Shown here one piece after another: positions 36,258 to 45,313 of a stretch of 64,000 nucleotides of DNA (the first letter of the stretch is position 1; each line of letters opens with the position of its first letter). The stretch is from Limosilactobacillus balticus. Its GTDB lineage: Bacteria; Bacillota; Bacilli; Lactobacillales; Lactobacillaceae. The stretch spans positions 1 through 64,000 of the forward strand of contig NZ_JACIVH010000074.1 of the NCBI RefSeq assembly GCF_014145615.1. The letters are read 5' to 3'. The translations under genes were made by a program, and so were the position numbers. The notes below the pieces were generated by a model. It made no database searches and was not told where the DNA came from. It saw nothing but the letters and a program-made list of their open reading frames with translations.

Positions 36258-37175
36258 ATGATGTTAGTTGAAAATACTTATGATTTGATTGGTCACACCC
36301 CCTTAATGCACTTGCCGATGAAGACTCCGAATGACGTTAATATTTATGCTAAGCTCGAAATGTTTAACCCAGGTGGCAGTATCAAGGATCGTTTGGGGAT
36401 GGCATTAATCCAGCGAGGAATGGAAGAAGGAAAAATAAAAGATTCAACAACGATTATTGAGCCAACGGCCGGAAATACAGGAATTGGAGTCGCTTTAGCA
36501 GCATTAAAATATCATTTGCCAGTTAAATTAGTGGTGCCAGAAAAATTTAGCTTTGAAAAGCAAACATTAATGCGTGCCTTGGGAGCTGAAGTGATTAATA
36601 CCCCTAGTGAAGAGGGAATTAAGGGGGCGATTGCGGCTGCAAAAGAATTGGCTGCTGAAATCGGGGATGCGTACGTGCCTTTACAATTTCAGAATCCAGC
36701 GAATCCTGATGTTTATCAACACACCTTAGGACCAGAAATTTTAGCTGACCTTGCTAATAAACCGCTGGCGGCCTTTGTGGCGGGTGCAGGAAGTGGTGGC
36801 ACTTTTGCAGGAATTCAAAAATCGTTAAAGGATGCCTATCCTGAACTTAAAGGCTATGTAGTTGAGCCAGCGGGATCGATACTAAATGGCGGTCCAGCCC
36901 ATCGTCACCGCACAGAAGGAATTGGAGTGGAGTTTATTCCACCATTTTTCAAGGATTTAGATTATACCGGGGTAAAAACGATTAGTGATGACGATGCATT
37001 CTATTATGTTCGCTGGGTTGCTAAAAATCTCGGCCTCTTTATTGGGAGCTCTAGTGGGGCTGCGCTTGCGGCAAGTTTAGAAGTTGCTAAAGAATTGCCA
37101 CACGGGGCTAATTTAGTCACGGTATTTCCTGATTCAAGCGAGCGTTACCTTAGTGAACATATTTATGAGGAATAG
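36258..37175 (+). CDS. Cysteine synthase family PLP enzyme (CysK or MccA-type cystathionine beta-synthase)
   Basis: 305 residues. The PLP lysine is in [11 protein letters not shown], the phosphate loop is PTAGNTGIG, and [10 protein letters not shown] and IGSSSGAA complete the family set. The stretch [20 protein letters not shown] then GIGVEFIP resembles MccA (O-acetylserine-dependent cystathionine beta-synthase) as recalled from Bacillus more than classical CysK. It makes cysteine or cystathionine from O-acetylserine. No mccB or cysE follows. ATG at 36258 (or 36261) with GAAGGA upstream. Expression is probably controlled by the Cys-codon leader. Confidence 0.88.
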   Translation: MMLVENTYDLIGHTPLMHLPMKTPNDVNIYAKLEMFNPGGSIKDRLGMALIQRGMEEGKIKDSTTIIEPTAGNTGIGVALAALKYHLPVKLVVPEKFSFEKQTLMRALGAEVINTPSEEGIKGAIAAAKELAAEIGDAYVPLQFQNPANPDVYQHTLGPEILADLANKPLAAFVAGAGSGGTFAGIQKSLKDAYPELKGYVVEPAGSILNGGPAHRHRTEGIGVEFIPPFFKDLDYTGVKTISDDDAFYYVRWVAKNLGLFIGSSSGAALAASLEVAKELPHGANLVTVFPDSSERYLSEHIYEE

Positions 37176-37177
37176 AC

Positions 37178-37282
37178 ATGAATATCTTTCATTTCATTAC
37201 GGATCGTTCATACATTAAAGAAGAACAAAAACACAATTATTTTAAAATAAAATGGTTGAAAATTTTTAGGTGGCATCGTTAA
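37178..37282 (+). CDS. Possible 34-residue basic peptide
   Basis: ATG at 37178, two bases after the cysteine synthase stop, with TGAGGA 6 bases upstream. The product begins MNIFHFITDRSYIKEEQKHN and ends FRWHR; it is basic and aromatic. The ribosome site and position favour translation, but so short a frame could arise by chance. The remaining DNA to 37533 shows no gene; only short AT-rich frames are visible. Confidence 0.35.
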   Translation: MNIFHFITDRSYIKEEQKHNYFKIKWLKIFRWHR

Positions 37283-37533
37283 TTCGCTTTTATTATCTAT
37301 GTAATGTTCAATGTCTCTATTTCTAATTTAGTTAAGTTGTTACCTTAATTAAATAAAGAAGACGGGATAATAGTAAACCTCGGCCATTTATTTTAGTAGC
37401 TAATTGACGTGAAAATGTGGATAAGTTTTGAAGAATAATAAAACTAATGAGTTGGCACGAACAAGTAATAAGATAGACATATAGCAGTATTAGGATTAAT
37501 TGCTGCTATGATTATTTAGGAATTCTACCAAAA

Positions 37534-37598
37534 GAAAAAGCGTTAAATTAGAGGAAGAGCTATCTGCCACTAAAATAAATCCTCAATTTAACGCTTTT
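37534..37598. terminator. Terminator between cysteine synthase region and yeiH-like gene
   Basis: AAAAGCGTTAAATTAGAGGA pairs with TCCTCAATTTAACGCTTTT (one bulge) over a long loop. It has A and T runs on both sides, so it can serve convergent transcripts. Confidence 0.75.
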
Positions 37599-37603
37599 AA
37601 TAA

Positions 37604-38632
37604 TTAGAAGAATATTTTACTCATAATAATCATAAACACCAATAAGCAGGTTGAACTAATCGCAGCCGCACCAAAAACGGCACCTCCGCGTTTGAAAATA
37701 ACCTTAAAGTTTACTGAAACACCTAATGCAGCCATTGCCATTCCTAAAAAGATGTAGGCTGCTTGAACAAGTGCATCAAGGAAGGCTGGTGAAAATGGAA
37801 GAAAGGTTCCTAACACACTAGTTAAAATAAAACCACCAAGGAACCAAGGAATTGGTAATTTCTTTGGTTCTTTAGTATGTTCTTCTTCACTTTCAACTAC
37901 AAGGCGATGTTGATACCAGTAACCAACAATTAAAGCGACTGGCGCTAAGAGAAGAACACGTGAAAGTTTCATAATAAGGGCGTTATCTAAACTTGCTTCA
38001 CCAAAAGCACCCCCGGCTGCAACGGCATGAGCAATTTCATGTAATGAACCACCGGCAACAATTCCAAACTGTGGATCAGTAAGCCCGAGGAGTGGCTTGA
38101 TACCAATTTCAACTAAAGTAAATACTGTCCCCATTACACAAACAACAGCAACAGCTAATACTTCATTTTCTCGTTTGCGCTCCTCGTTGTCGGTTTCAAT
38201 TTGTGGTGAAACCCCCATTACGGCAGCTGCTCCACAAATACCACAGCCGCAAGCAGATAGAATAGCTAATTCATCTTCTGCACCAAACTTTCGACTGAGC
38301 CAATAAGTAAGGACAATGGTTCCGGTAACCCCAATAGCTGCAACCAAAATAGTCTTAACTCCAGCGGCAGCAAGCTTTTCTAGGTTTAAGCGGAAACCAA
38401 GGAGAATAATACCAAGTCGTAAAAATTTGTTAGAAATAAATCCGATGCCGCCTTGAGCCTCATTTCGCAAGCTAGCAGGAGTCAACTGCATTACAATACC
38501 TAATAATAAAGCAATAACCAATGCCCCGATCAAGTTGACATAAGGCAGTTTTGCTAAAAGAACTCCAGCGACAGAACAAATTAAGGTCATAATGGCAGCA
38601 ATCCAAAATGACCTAGTCTTCATAATACTCAT
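37604..38632 (-). CDS. YeiH/UPF0324-family membrane transporter
   Basis: About 342 residues with roughly ten membrane segments. Family motifs are KFLRLGIILLGFRL, CGCGICGAAAVMGVSP and GGSLHEIAHAVAAGG. Some members are annotated as putative sulfate exporters; the real substrate is not established. ATG at 38632 chosen, with GGGGGTAG about 8 bases upstream; the longer frame begins in that site. Convergent with the cysteine synthase gene and divergent from the esterase. The sulfur link of both genes is suggestive only. Confidence 0.82.
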   Translation of the reverse strand: MSIMKTRSFWIAAIMTLICSVAGVLLAKLPYVNLIGALVIALLLGIVMQLTPASLRNEAQGGIGFISNKFLRLGIILLGFRLNLEKLAAAGVKTILVAAIGVTGTIVLTYWLSRKFGAEDELAILSACGCGICGAAAVMGVSPQIETDNEERKRENEVLAVAVVCVMGTVFTLVEIGIKPLLGLTDPQFGIVAGGSLHEIAHAVAAGGAFGEASLDNALIMKLSRVLLLAPVALIVGYWYQHRLVVESEEEHTKEPKKLPIPWFLGGFILTSVLGTFLPFSPAFLDALVQAAYIFLGMAMAALGVSVNFKVIFKRGGAVFGAAAISSTCLLVFMIIMSKIFF

Positions 38633-38665
38633 TAGATTTTCTACCCCCAAAATAATAATTGATAC

Positions 38666-38696
38666 TTTATCACTTTAACAAATGTGTCGTGATAAA
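38666..38696. promoter_or_regulatory. Inverted repeat upstream of the yeiH-like gene
   Basis: TTTATCAC (38666-38673) and GTGATAAA (38689-38696), perfect 8-bp arms, in the divergent gap, starting 34 bases from the yeiH-like start. Possible operator. Confidence 0.4.
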
Positions 38697-38812
38697 CAAG
38701 AGGGAATTTAGAAATTAGTAACAAATTGTTTAATTGTATCGTTTATCGCAGATTGAGGTTATACTATTATTTGTAATTTTAACATTTAGAAAAATCAAAA
38801 TGAGGTGAGAAA

Positions 38813-39529
38813 ATGGAAATTAAAAGTGTTAACTTAGATCAACCATATTCGTCTCTAGATATTTATCATAGTAATACTGATAAAGGGTTGCCCGGCCTTG
38901 TTATTTTGCCAGGAGGTAGTTATAACCAGATTATGGAGCGAGATTCCGAACGTGTGGCATTAACTTTTGCAACCCATGCATGGCAAACGTTTGTTGTGCG
39001 GTATCCAGTGGTTGAACATAAAAGTTATGAGGAAGCTAAAATAGCAGTCCATCAAGCATTTGAATATATTGTCGACCATGCAGATGAATTAGATGTTGAC
39101 ATTGATCGGTTGGGAATTATTGGCTTTTCTGCAGGCGGCCAAATCGCTGCTGCATATAGTAATGAAAAACTAACACACGCTAAATTCGCTGCATTAGGAT
39201 ATCCTGTTATTCAACCCTTGATTGATGACCGCATGGGGGTTACAACCGAAAACGTGGCAAAACTGGTAAATCCACAAACACCACCAACATTTATGTGGGG
39301 CTCAGCAAAAGATGAACTAACGCCCTTTGTTGATCACCTCCAAGTATATGCCGATGCGTTGATTAAGCATGATATTCCATATGAATTACATGAATTTGGT
39401 ACAGGGGGACATGGGATTGCATTAGCTAACGAATATACTGGCATTGTCAATAATGATCGGGTAGATACTCATATGGGGAAGTGGTTCCCGCTATTTCTTG
39501 AGTGGTTAACTGAATTGAATTTGATTTAA
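38813..39529 (+). CDS. Alpha/beta hydrolase, acetyl-esterase-like
   Basis: 238 residues. Nucleophile elbow GFSAGG (about residues 103-108), oxyanion segment LPGGSYNQI, a late Asp in GSAKDELTPF and the catalytic His in GTGGHGIALA complete the triad. The set resembles BD-FAE/xylan acetyl-esterase-like enzymes acting on acylated sugars or small esters in the cytoplasm. Start ATG with GAGGTGAG upstream; own terminator. Confidence 0.85.
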   Translation: MEIKSVNLDQPYSSLDIYHSNTDKGLPGLVILPGGSYNQIMERDSERVALTFATHAWQTFVVRYPVVEHKSYEEAKIAVHQAFEYIVDHADELDVDIDRLGIIGFSAGGQIAAAYSNEKLTHAKFAALGYPVIQPLIDDRMGVTTENVAKLVNPQTPPTFMWGSAKDELTPFVDHLQVYADALIKHDIPYELHEFGTGGHGIALANEYTGIVNNDRVDTHMGKWFPLFLEWLTELNLI

Positions 39530-39537
39530 ATAATGAT

Positions 39538-39588
39538 TAAGGAGCTTCAAACGACTATTGTTTTGCCGCATGAAGCTCCTTTTTAATA
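39538..39588. terminator. Terminator between esterase and ABC-F genes
   Basis: AAGGAGCTTCA pairs with TGAAGCTCCTT, followed by TTT on the plus strand. Convergent genes share the gap. Confidence 0.8.
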
Positions 39589-39624
39589 TTAAGTTGGGAA
39601 ATTTGAATTATTTCCCAGGAAATA

Positions 39625-41094
39625 TTAAATTTCAATTTTCTTTGTAGCGATTTGATTAATGAAGTTTTGGTCGTGCTCAACAATTAGCATTGGAGGCCGC
39701 TTTTCTTGAATTAACTGAATTAGTTGTTGCTGATTATAGGTATCAAGATAATTTAGTGGCTCATCCCATAAATAAAGGTGGGCAGGGTCAGCTAATGACC
39801 GTGCTAGTTCAACCTTCTTTTGTTGTCCCATACTCATTTCTTCAATCGGAACATTAAAAGTAGTGCGCTCCAATCCTAATTTACGAAGAAGGTTAAGAAA
39901 TTGATCGTAGTTAATTCTAGAAGAAGATGCAAAACTACGTAAACTTCCATGATTATCAGAATAATCTTGACGTACTGTGCTGATTTTAAGGGTACTGCTA
40001 AAAAGTATCTCTCCGCTTTGTTTACCACTGAATGTCCCGATGATTGCATCAATGATACTAGATTTTCCAGTACCATTATTACCACAGAGTAGGATCTGGT
40101 CATGTTTTTCAATGGTTGTAGTGATATTAGAACAGAGTTGTTTAGTTGGATATGATAACGTTAGATCATTAATGCTTAACAATGGTTGATGATTAGTGGG
40201 GAGGACATTAATTGTTAGCGGAACAACTTTTTCAATTTCTTTTAACAGCCCTTTTTGTTCATCAATTGCAGTATCTAAGCGTCCTTTCATTATTGTTGCT
40301 TTTTTCATCATTTTTGCAGCTTTGGCACCAATAAAGCCTTTATCTGCATGCGAATTATTCTTCTTTTCATTTTCTGCTTGTTGAGCCCATTGAGATTTTG
40401 CCTGCCGTGTTTGCTTTAAATGATGAATATCTTTTAATAAATTTTCGTTTTTCTTGATGGCCGCAGAATCTCGTTGCTCCTTATGAACAAAATAATCACT
40501 GTAATTGCCATGGGTTAAAACAAGTTGGTGTTGTTCAATCACTAATGAATGATTAATGACTTGGTCGAGGAAATTACGGTCATGACTAGTAATAATGAAG
40601 CCAGTTTTCTTCGCTTTTAGATATTGAGCAATTTGTTTTCGACCATCTTGATCAAGGTGATTAGTAGGTTCATCAAGCAGGGGGAAATATCCATCTTGGG
40701 CAAAAAGAGTTGCTAGCATTACGCGCGTTTGTTCGCCACCGCTAAGACTACTGAAACGTTGCCAGAGTAATTTTGGAGGAGTTGACATCAAATTTAATTC
40801 TCGTTCGATTTGCCATTGTTCACCTTGATAGCCACTTCTCATAAGCACATCCAATGTGTAATCATCCGATTTGCGAATTGCTAATGGATAATAGTTAAAC
40901 TTAAGATTGGTTTGAATACTTCCTTGAAAGGAAAGTTGTTTTTGCAAGATTTTGAGTAATGTGGTTTTGCCACGACCATTTCGCCCGAGAAGACCCAGCT
41001 TCCAATCGCTGCTAATATTGAGATCGCAATGATTAAAAAGCGGTTCTTGCCCAGGATAAGCAAAAGTTAAATTGTTTATCGTAATTGGTTCCAT
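39625..41094 (-). CDS. ABC-F ATPase, Lsa/Vga-like ribosome protection type
   Basis: 489 residues, two ATPase domains and no membrane segment. First domain: Walker A GRNGRGKTTLLK, signature SLSGGEQTR, Walker B PLLDEPTNHLD. Interdomain linker with DKGFIGAKAAKMMKKATIMK, typical of the Lsa group. Second domain: GNNGTGKSS, MSMGQQKK and LYLWDEPLNYLD. Such proteins enter the ribosomal E site and displace lincosamides, streptogramins A or pleuromutilins. Which drugs, if any, is not readable from sequence. The gene sits behind a leader with promoter, mini-ORF and terminator. Confidence 0.88.
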   Translation of the reverse strand: MEPITINNLTFAYPGQEPLFNHCDLNISSDWKLGLLGRNGRGKTTLLKILQKQLSFQGSIQTNLKFNYYPLAIRKSDDYTLDVLMRSGYQGEQWQIERELNLMSTPPKLLWQRFSSLSGGEQTRVMLATLFAQDGYFPLLDEPTNHLDQDGRKQIAQYLKAKKTGFIITSHDRNFLDQVINHSLVIEQHQLVLTHGNYSDYFVHKEQRDSAAIKKNENLLKDIHHLKQTRQAKSQWAQQAENEKKNNSHADKGFIGAKAAKMMKKATIMKGRLDTAIDEQKGLLKEIEKVVPLTINVLPTNHQPLLSINDLTLSYPTKQLCSNITTTIEKHDQILLCGNNGTGKSSIIDAIIGTFSGKQSGEILFSSTLKISTVRQDYSDNHGSLRSFASSSRINYDQFLNLLRKLGLERTTFNVPIEEMSMGQQKKVELARSLADPAHLYLWDEPLNYLDTYNQQQLIQLIQEKRPPMLIVEHDQNFINQIATKKIEI

Positions 41095-41132
41095 AAAAAA
41101 ATCACCCTTTCGTTGATTGCAGAAAAGGTAAC

Positions 41133-41162
41133 AAAAAAGCCTACCTCTACAGGTAGACTTTT
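41133..41162 (-). terminator. Attenuator terminator in the ABC-F leader
   Basis: On the minus strand AAAGTCTACCT pairs with AGGTAGGCTTT around GTAG (one mismatch), followed by T residues. It ends about 39 bases before the ABC-F start. Just upstream on the RNA is another perfect 8-bp hairpin (ACTAATGG 41165-41172 / CCATTAGT 41180-41187). Confidence 0.8.
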
Positions 41163-41279
41163 AAACTAATGGTATTGGCCCATTAGTGCTCACTTATTGA
41201 TCAATCATTGAAAAATAATTCTACCCGTAGTACCTTTCTGCGTGAATCCACAGTCCCAGATACATTAAATTGTGTAGAA

Positions 41280-41291
41280 TTAAAATTTCAA
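41280..41291 (-). CDS. Possible mini-ORF in the ABC-F leader
   Basis: AGGAGGG at 41306-41300 (minus strand) is a very strong ribosome site with no full gene behind it. Two frames could use it: TTG-AAA-TTT-TAA, a three-codon ORF (41291-41280), or an ATT-initiated 23-codon frame. The first has a legal start codon. Short leader ORFs of this sort sense ribosome-stalling drugs in other ABC-F genes. Confidence 0.4.
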   Translation of the reverse strand: MKF

Positions 41292-41322
41292 TGGATGATC
41301 CCTCCTAAAATTTGCTGCTAAT

Positions 41323-41351
41323 AATATAGCAATTGGCTCTCAAGTTGTCAA
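41323..41351 (-). promoter_or_regulatory. Promoter of the ABC-F leader
   Basis: On the minus strand TTGACA (41351-41346), exactly 17 bases, TATATT (41328-41323). Transcription would start near 41316, about 220 bases before the ABC-F start codon. Confidence 0.8.
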
Positions 41352-41355
41352 CTAA

Positions 41356-42300
41356 CTAATTTAATTCACCCTCGGCAATTTGATCCAACATAGGGCGCGA
41401 AGGAATAAAGAAGAGTTGACCACCTAAAATATCAGAGAAGGTTAGGAGATAATCGTTTTGCTCAAGCATATTTTCAAGCATCTTCTTAGTTACAGTCCAA
41501 TGACGTGAATAACCGATAAAGAAAGTTCCGGTATTATCAGCGGCAGGATCTGAATATGGAACATTCATGCGAACAATCTTCTGTTCAACACCATCAATTT
41601 CAGCTTGGGAAGCGACATTATGAGCGTTCTTAAACTTTTCCTTTTCACTTAATTCTAAGTCAGAAAACTTCTTTCGCCCGACAGCTTTTTCTTGTGTTTC
41701 AGTAGTTAGCTTATTCCAAATGTCCATGTTATGTCGCCATTTTTGTGCAAAGGCATAGGAACCATTTTCAAATGTAGGATCCTCATCACCAATAATGGCG
41801 TACTCCGCTGCATCCTGTGGTTCTGGATTTTCAGTTCCATCAATAAAGCCAATAATGGCTCGACCTTCAAAATAGCGGAAGCCTTTTGTTTCATCAACAA
41901 CATTAGTAATATTTCTAATGAAGAGCATTACTTGGGCCATGAATTCGTAAACTGCAGCTTCATCATTTGCACGAATATGGAGGAAGATATCTCCTTTTGC
42001 AGCAGGCATTTTGTATTTTGGCCCGGTTAATGTTTGGTAAGTTTCTAATTCTTTGGGCTTAGGAGTGTTAGGGAAAAGATAGTCCCAGGCATCGTTGCTA
42101 AAGCCTAAAGAAACTTTAAGGTTACCCTTGTTATCTCGAATACGCATGGATCGGGTAATTGCTTGGAAACGTTCAACAAATTCTTGAATTGCTTCTTGTT
42201 CCTTTGCTTGATTTTCTCGCTTTAATTCTAATACGGTAAATTGGACATGTTCACCGGCGTCTTTCCAAACGTCTTGCGCTTTATTGGGATTCATTACCAT
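41356..42300 (-). CDS. Dye-decolorizing (Dyp-type) heme peroxidase
   Basis: 314 residues from ATG at 42300, 9 bases after AAGGAGG; the upstream ATG at 42309 abuts the ribosome site. Family hallmark GFIDGTENP carries the distal Asp; the proximal His is likely in KNAHNVAS, and RMNVPYSD and SRHWTVTKKMLENML follow the family order. It uses heme and H2O2 to oxidise organic substrates. No Tat signal, so it is cytosolic. Heme must be imported or made with help of the nearby ferrochelatase. Confidence 0.9.
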   Translation of the reverse strand: MVMNPNKAQDVWKDAGEHVQFTVLELKRENQAKEQEAIQEFVERFQAITRSMRIRDNKGNLKVSLGFSNDAWDYLFPNTPKPKELETYQTLTGPKYKMPAAKGDIFLHIRANDEAAVYEFMAQVMLFIRNITNVVDETKGFRYFEGRAIIGFIDGTENPEPQDAAEYAIIGDEDPTFENGSYAFAQKWRHNMDIWNKLTTETQEKAVGRKKFSDLELSEKEKFKNAHNVASQAEIDGVEQKIVRMNVPYSDPAADNTGTFFIGYSRHWTVTKKMLENMLEQNDYLLTFSDILGGQLFFIPSRPMLDQIAEGELN

Positions 42301-42434
42301 TAGCTTCATCCTCCTTAAAATTACTACAAGGCAATTATAGCATTCTTTAAGGATAATTCTTAGATTGAGTTGAAGCCGTTTTCAAACTGAATTAAAATAA
42401 AATTGATACTAATTTTACAAAAGAGGCGGTTATT

Positions 42435-43952
42435 GTGCAGGAAACACAAACGAAGAAAAAACATCATTTTCATATGCCTTCTGCGTTTACGATTTTATTC
42501 TTAATTATTATTTTAATTGCAATTTTAACGTGGATTATTCCAGCAGGGGCATATGAAACAGATAAAGCTGGAAATATTATATCTGGTACATATAAGGCAG
42601 TTACAAATAAACCCCAGGGAATTTGGGACGTCTTTATGGCCCCCGTTATCGGGATGGTCGGTGATAAAAAGACAGATGGAGCTATCTCGGTATCACTATT
42701 TATTCTTGTTATCGGTGGATTCCTGGGAGTAGTTAATAAGACAAATGCGTTAAATGAAGGAATTGGTTCAATCGTTCGCCGGTATAAGGGACGAGAAAAA
42801 CAATTGATTCCAATTTTAATGATTCTGTTTGCCCTTGGCGGATCAACATATGGAATGGGAGAAGAAACAATTGCGTTCTATCCACTCTTGATTCCCGTGA
42901 TGATGGGAGTTGGCTTTGATTCAATTGTGGCGGTTGCGATTGCCTTAGTGGGAAGCCAAGTCGGTTGTCTTGCTTCGACCGTTAATCCCTTTGCCACCGG
43001 AGTAGCTTCTCAAACGTTAAATATTTCTCCTGGTGATGGTTTAGTTTCCCGGGTAATACTTTTAATTATTACGATAACGATTAGTATTATTTATGTTTAT
43101 CACTACGCATCGGTAATCGAAAAAGATCCAACTAAATCACTGGTCTACAATCAACGAACAGAAGATGAAAAGCACTTTTTAGTCAAGGCTGACCCTAATG
43201 ACGACCATAAGATGACTGGGCGACAAAAGACAGTTATTTGGCTATTCGGGATTACTTTTGTTGTGATGATTCTAGGACTAATCCCATGGTCAAACCTTAA
43301 TAGTCATTGGACATTCTTTGATAAATTTACAAAGTGGTTGGTTAATATTCCATTTCTAGGTGATTTATTAGGTCATGATATGGCACCGCTGGGGACATGG
43401 TACTTTAACGAAATTACCATGCTTTTCCTGTTCATGTCGGTCTTGATTATGGCTGTTTACCATATGAAGGAAAGCGAATTTATTGATGCCTTTATGTCAG
43501 GAATGGGAGATTTCTTGAGTGTTGCAATTATTGTGGCAGTTGCACGGGGAATTCAAGTAATAATGAATAATGGAATGATCACTGGGACAGTTCTTCACTG
43601 GGGCGAATTAGGCCTTCATGGATTATCACAAACGATCTTTATTATTTTAACTTACATTTTCTATATTCCAATGTCATTTTTAATTCCATCAACATCCGGT
43701 TTAGCTGCGGCGACAATGGGAATTATCGGACCAATGGGGCATTTCGCGCATGTTTCAGGTAGTCTTGTTATTACTGCTTATCAAGCAGCTTCAGGTTGGG
43801 TTAACCTTATTACCCCAACTTCAGGAGTTGTTATGGGGGCATTAGCGATTGCTCATATTAATGTTGGCATTTGGTGGAAATGGATGCTGAAATTAATGAT
43901 TTATCTCTTTGTTGCTACTTGCTTGTTCTTAGGAATTGCTGCCTTGCTCTAG
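42435..43952 (+). CDS. YfcC-family membrane transporter
   Basis: 505 residues, about 12 membrane segments. Characteristic phrases are FTILFLIIILIAILTWIIPAG, GMGEETIAFYPLLIPV, STVNPFATGVAS and IPSTSGLAAATMGI, as in YfcC/arginine-ornithine-antiporter-like proteins. Start GTG with GAGGCGG upstream. It lies 12 bases before pepV, so the pair probably imports a peptide or amino-acid-related compound that PepV then cleaves. Substrate unproven. Confidence 0.85.
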   Translation: MQETQTKKKHHFHMPSAFTILFLIIILIAILTWIIPAGAYETDKAGNIISGTYKAVTNKPQGIWDVFMAPVIGMVGDKKTDGAISVSLFILVIGGFLGVVNKTNALNEGIGSIVRRYKGREKQLIPILMILFALGGSTYGMGEETIAFYPLLIPVMMGVGFDSIVAVAIALVGSQVGCLASTVNPFATGVASQTLNISPGDGLVSRVILLIITITISIIYVYHYASVIEKDPTKSLVYNQRTEDEKHFLVKADPNDDHKMTGRQKTVIWLFGITFVVMILGLIPWSNLNSHWTFFDKFTKWLVNIPFLGDLLGHDMAPLGTWYFNEITMLFLFMSVLIMAVYHMKESEFIDAFMSGMGDFLSVAIIVAVARGIQVIMNNGMITGTVLHWGELGLHGLSQTIFIILTYIFYIPMSFLIPSTSGLAAATMGIIGPMGHFAHVSGSLVITAYQAASGWVNLITPTSGVVMGALAIAHINVGIWWKWMLKLMIYLFVATCLFLGIAALL

Positions 43953-43964
43953 GAGGAGATTTGA

Positions 43965-45299
43965 ATGGATAAAATTATTACAGAAGATGAACAAAAAGCT
44001 GCTGTTAAAACTTTAGAACGACTAATTTCTGTTCCATCATATAATCAATCGGCAGGAGAAGGAGCGCCATTTGGCAGAGGAATTCGTAACGCCCTCGATG
44101 AAATGATGAAAATTTGTGATGAGTTAGGATTTAAGACCTATGAAGATCCAGATGGGTATTATGGCTATGCGGAAGTTGGTAGCGGGGACAAAATTTTTGG
44201 TGTAATTTGTCATCTTGATACGGTTCCGGCAGGTGATTTAGGTAAATGGAAACATGATCCATTTAAGGGCACAGTAATCAATGATGCAGTTTATGGACGA
44301 GGATCACAAGATGATAAAGGTCCAGGGATTGCAGCTTTATATGCTGTTAAAGCATTAATGGATCAAGGATATCAATTTAATCAACGAATTCGTTTTATTT
44401 ATGGAACGGATGAAGAAATCCTATGGCGCGGAATTGCTGAATACAATAAAAAGGAAGCACCAATTGATAGTGGGATTTCTCCGGATGCTGAATTTCCATT
44501 AATTTATGCTGAAAAGGGGTTGCAACAATCTTATCTCGTCGGTCCCGGAACAGATAAATTAAAGCTCAACTTGAAAAATGCGTTTAATGCCGTTCCCGAT
44601 AGTGCAGTGTACGATGGCCCAAAGCAGGACGAAGTGAAGGCTGCTTTAGATAAGCATGGCTTTGAATATACAAGTGATGGCAATTCAATTACTGTTATTG
44701 GTAAGTCCGTTCATGCGATGATGGCACCCGAAGGAACGAATGCTGTTTTGCGGTTAGCGATTGCACTTGATGATGTTTTTGATTTTAAGCCACTCGATTT
44801 TATTGGTCAGTTGTTTAAGGAAGATGCAACTGGAAGTAATGTTCTTGGCGATGTTCGCGACGAGTCTGGACAATTAACTTTCAATATTTCTAGTCTTGAG
44901 ATTAATGAAAATGAAACGAGGATGCAAATTGATTTACGAATTCCCGTAACGATCGATCGCGATAATTTGCTAGCAAAACTAAGTGAGCAGGTAGCAGCTT
45001 ACGATTTGAAGTATGTTCATTTTGATTATTTAGCACCACTGTATGTTCCAAAAGACAGTAAATTAGTTCAAACTTTGATGAAAGTTTATAAAGAACAAAC
45101 TGGGGATGTTGATGCTGAACCACAAATTTCCGGTGGAGCAACATTTGCCCGAACGATGAATAATTGTGTTGCCTTTGGGGGAATGTTACCAACAACTCCC
45201 GATTATATGCATCAAGCCAATGAACAGTGGCCATTGCCAGACATGTATAAAGCAATGGAAATCTATGCTCAGGCAATCAAGAAACTTTGTGTGGATTAA
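43965..45299 (+). CDS. pepV: Dipeptidase PepV (M20 metallopeptidase)
   Basis: 444 residues. Zinc ligands are in VICHLDTVPAGD, YGRGSQDDKGP and IYGTDEE, and a late His is in DYMHQANEQWP. It removes N-terminal residues from dipeptides in the cytoplasm. ATG start with AGGAGGAG 6 bases upstream. It forms a pair with the upstream YfcC-like transporter and has its own terminator. Confidence 0.93.
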   Translation: MDKIITEDEQKAAVKTLERLISVPSYNQSAGEGAPFGRGIRNALDEMMKICDELGFKTYEDPDGYYGYAEVGSGDKIFGVICHLDTVPAGDLGKWKHDPFKGTVINDAVYGRGSQDDKGPGIAALYAVKALMDQGYQFNQRIRFIYGTDEEILWRGIAEYNKKEAPIDSGISPDAEFPLIYAEKGLQQSYLVGPGTDKLKLNLKNAFNAVPDSAVYDGPKQDEVKAALDKHGFEYTSDGNSITVIGKSVHAMMAPEGTNAVLRLAIALDDVFDFKPLDFIGQLFKEDATGSNVLGDVRDESGQLTFNISSLEINENETRMQIDLRIPVTIDRDNLLAKLSEQVAAYDLKYVHFDYLAPLYVPKDSKLVQTLMKVYKEQTGDVDAEPQISGGATFARTMNNCVAFGGMLPTTPDYMHQANEQWPLPDMYKAMEIYAQAIKKLCVD

Positions 45300-45313
45300 G
45301 TAAATATTAAATT

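Noticed and set aside
41226-41250. T-box-like sequence (AGAAAGGTACTACGGG) in the ABC-F leader
   Set aside because: It does not match the conserved T-box core and no specifier-loop layout was seen.
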